Shown: piece after piece, positions 14,330 through 16,020 of the stretch
Layout of the letters: the number at the start of each line of letters is the position of its first letter
Numbering within the stretch: position 1 is the stretch's first letter
Assembly: GCA_964604565.1 (NCBI GenBank)
Contig: CAZRZN010000078.1
Coordinates: forward strand, 1 to 16,020
Length of the DNA: 16,020 nt
Direction of reading: 5' to 3'
Source of the DNA: CAZRZN01 sp964604565
Lineage (GTDB): Bacteria; Pseudomonadota; Alphaproteobacteria; Rhodobacterales; Rhodobacteraceae
Notes under the pieces: model-generated
Database searches by the model: none
Told to the model about the DNA's origin: nothing
The model's input: the letters and a program-made list of their open reading frames with translations, nothing else
Position numbers and translations under genes: made by a program

Positions 14330-16020
14330 ATGAGCACACCCCTGTCCCGCATACGCAACTTCTCCATCGTCGCCCATATCGACCACGGGAAATCCACTCT
14401 GGCCGACCGGCTGATCCAATTGACCGGCACCGTCGCCGAACGCGACATGCAGGAACAGATGCTGGACGCCATGGACATCGAACGCGAGCGGGGCATAACC
14501 ATCAAGGCCAATACCGTCCGCATCGAATACCCGGCGAAGGACGGTCAGACCTATATCCTCAACCTGATCGACACACCCGGACACGTCGATTTTGCCTATG
14601 AGGTCTCCCGCTCCATGCGTGCGGTAGAGGGGTCTTTGCTGGTGGTCGACGTAACGCAGGGGGTCGAGGCCCAGACGCTGGCCAATGTCTACACCGCGAT
14701 CGAGGCCGACCATGAAATCGTGCCGGTGCTGAACAAGATCGACCTGCCCGCCGCCGAACCCGACCGCATCCGCGAACAGATCGAGGATGTCATCGGCATC
14801 GACGCCTCGAACGCCTGCCTGATTTCCGCCAAGACCGGCATCGGCATCCCCGACGTGCTGGAGGCCATCGTGACCCGCCTGCCCCCGCCGCATGGCGGAG
14901 ATGCAAACGCGCCGCTGAAGGCGATGCTGGTGGACAGCAAATACGATCCCTACCTTGGGGTGGTCGTCATCGTTCGCGTGATCGACGGGGTTCTGAAAAA
15001 GGGCATGCGCATCCGCATGATGAAAACCGGCGGCACCTATGACATCGACCGCATCGGGGTGTACCGGCCGGCAATGACGACAGTCGACGAACTCGGTCCC
15101 GGCGAGATCGGCTACATCACCGCACAGATCAAACAGGTCCGCGACACCCGCGTCGGCGACACCATCACCACCGAAAAACATGGCACGGACAAGCCCCTGC
15201 CCGGCTTCAAACCGTCGATCCCCGTGGTGTTCTGCGGCCTTTTCCCGGTCGACACCTCTGAGTTCGAGGACATGCGCGACGCGATCGAGAAACTGGCCCT
15301 CAACGACGCGTCCTTCAGCTATGAGATGGAAAGCTCCGCCGCGCTTGGCTTTGGCTTTCGCTGCGGGTTCCTTGGCCTTCTGCACCTCGAAGTCATCCGG
15401 GACCGGATCGAGCGGGAATATGGGATCGAACTGATCACCACCGCACCTTCGGTCGTCTATACGATAACCATGAAGGACGGCACGGTCCGCGACCTGCACA
15501 ACCCCGCCGACATGCCCGATCCTTCCACGGTGGACCACGTCGAGGAGCCGCGCATCAAGGCGACGATTCTCGTGCCGGACGAATTCCTGGGTGACGTTCT
15601 GAAACTGTGCCAGGACCGCCGCGGCATCCAGATGGACCTGACCTATGTGGGCGGGCGCGCCATGGCGGTATATGATCTGCCGCTGAACGAGGTGGTGTTC
15701 GACTTTTACGACCGACTCAAATCGGTCACGCGCGGCTATGCCAGCTTTGATTACGAGATCATCGGCTACCGCGAGGACAATCTGGTCAAGATGCAGATCC
15801 TCGTCAACGATGAGCCGGTGGATGCGCTGTCGATGATGGTTCACCGCGACCGGGCAGAGATGCGCGGTCGCGCAATGTGCGGCAAGTTGAAAGACCTGAT
15901 TCCCCGCCAGATGTTCAAGATCCCGATTCAGGCGGCGATCGGCGGCAAGGTCATCGCCCGCGAGACCCTGTCCGCCCTGCGTAAGGACGTGACCGCCAAA
16001 TGCTATGGCGGCGACGCCAC
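14330..16020 (+). CDS. lepA: Elongation factor 4 (LepA), 3' end beyond window
   Basis: This translational GTPase binds the ribosome and affects initiation and back-translocation, especially under ionic stress. The window shows 563 codons of a protein that is normally about 600 aa; the frame is open to the edge with no frameshift. GTPase motifs are all present: AHIDHGKST (15-23), RGITI (54-58), DTPGH (81-85), NKID (135-138) and SAK (166-168). The EF4-specific C-terminal part is seen as [15 protein letters not shown] and, near the edge, [39 protein letters not shown] (read in segments). The ATG at 14330 is forced: an in-frame TGA lies at 14294-14296, only a TTG at 14324 is available upstream, and the G1 motif begins 15 codons downstream. 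No Shine-Dalgarno is visible. It is divergent from the Ter cluster. Confidence 0.97.
   Translation, partial: [563 protein letters not shown]

Noticed and set aside
14153..15844. 563-codon open frame on the minus strand opposite lepA
   Set aside because: It is the antisense shadow of a highly conserved GC-rich gene. Its translation is rich in His, Asp, Val and Gln runs typical of reverse-strand reading, and lepA explains the sequence.
1..16020. CRISPR arrays, insertion sequences, integrase genes or phage genes
   Set aside because: I saw no regularly spaced direct repeats, transposase-like frames or terminal inverted repeats. The tRNA-Cys could in principle be an integration site, but nothing mobile lies beside it in this window.

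Overview
The window looks like a piece of a marine-type alphaproteobacterial chromosome, most likely Rhodobacteraceae (Roseobacter group). The evidence is high G+C (roughly 60% by eye), the PCMT-like/TolC gene pair, a DUF1523 gene, alphaproteobacterial-looking LepA and TolC sequences, and a tRNA promoter with a TTGAC-type -35. The assignment is by inspection, not by database search.

Layout. Positions 1-94 hold the 5' part of a minus-strand tRNA-Cys(GCA) and its promoter. Positions 600-4115 (plus strand) hold a PCMT-like methyltransferase, a TolC-family outer-membrane channel, and an acidic disordered protein with PopZ-like ends. From 4225 to 13651 every recognised gene is on the minus strand. 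In transcription order these are: DUF1523 membrane protein, PRTase-TRSP protein, HAD phosphatase, StiP/PRTase-like protein, HpcH/HpaI (CitE-like) aldolase, a 576-nt gap, terZ, terB, a CaCA-type Ca2+/Na+ antiporter, terD and terA. Positions 14330-16020 (plus) hold lepA (EF4), cut by the window edge about 36 codons short of its usual end.

The main system is a Ter (tellurium/chemical stress response) locus in two modules. The first is biosynthetic: two phosphoribosyltransferase-fold proteins, a HAD phosphatase and a CitE-like lyase. Their genes overlap by 1-4 nt (TGATG, ATGA, TGATG), so they are probably translationally coupled. This gene set matches the biosynthetic module predicted by comparative genomics (Anantharaman, Iyer and Aravind, 2012) to make a nucleoside-like metabolite. 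The second module encodes the acidic metal-binding proteins TerZ, TerD and TerA plus the helical TerB. The usual membrane partner TerC is not in the window; a CaCA cation antiporter lies between terB and terD instead. A two-TM DUF1523 protein heads the cluster 6 nt upstream of the PRTase gene. My inference is that the locus couples cation movement and Ca2+-binding TerD-fold proteins to a small-molecule pathway under envelope or oxidative stress.

Other points: GC-rich hairpins lie in the terB/antiporter, antiporter/terD and terD/terA gaps, and could set different expression levels for genes on one transcript. lepA has no Shine-Dalgarno sequence, an in-frame stop only 36 nt upstream, and a candidate promoter placed so that its mRNA would be leaderless. 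The gap at 8450-9025 carries an unbroken minus-strand frame that starts by an ATGA overlap with the aldolase stop, but its codon use argues against a normal gene.
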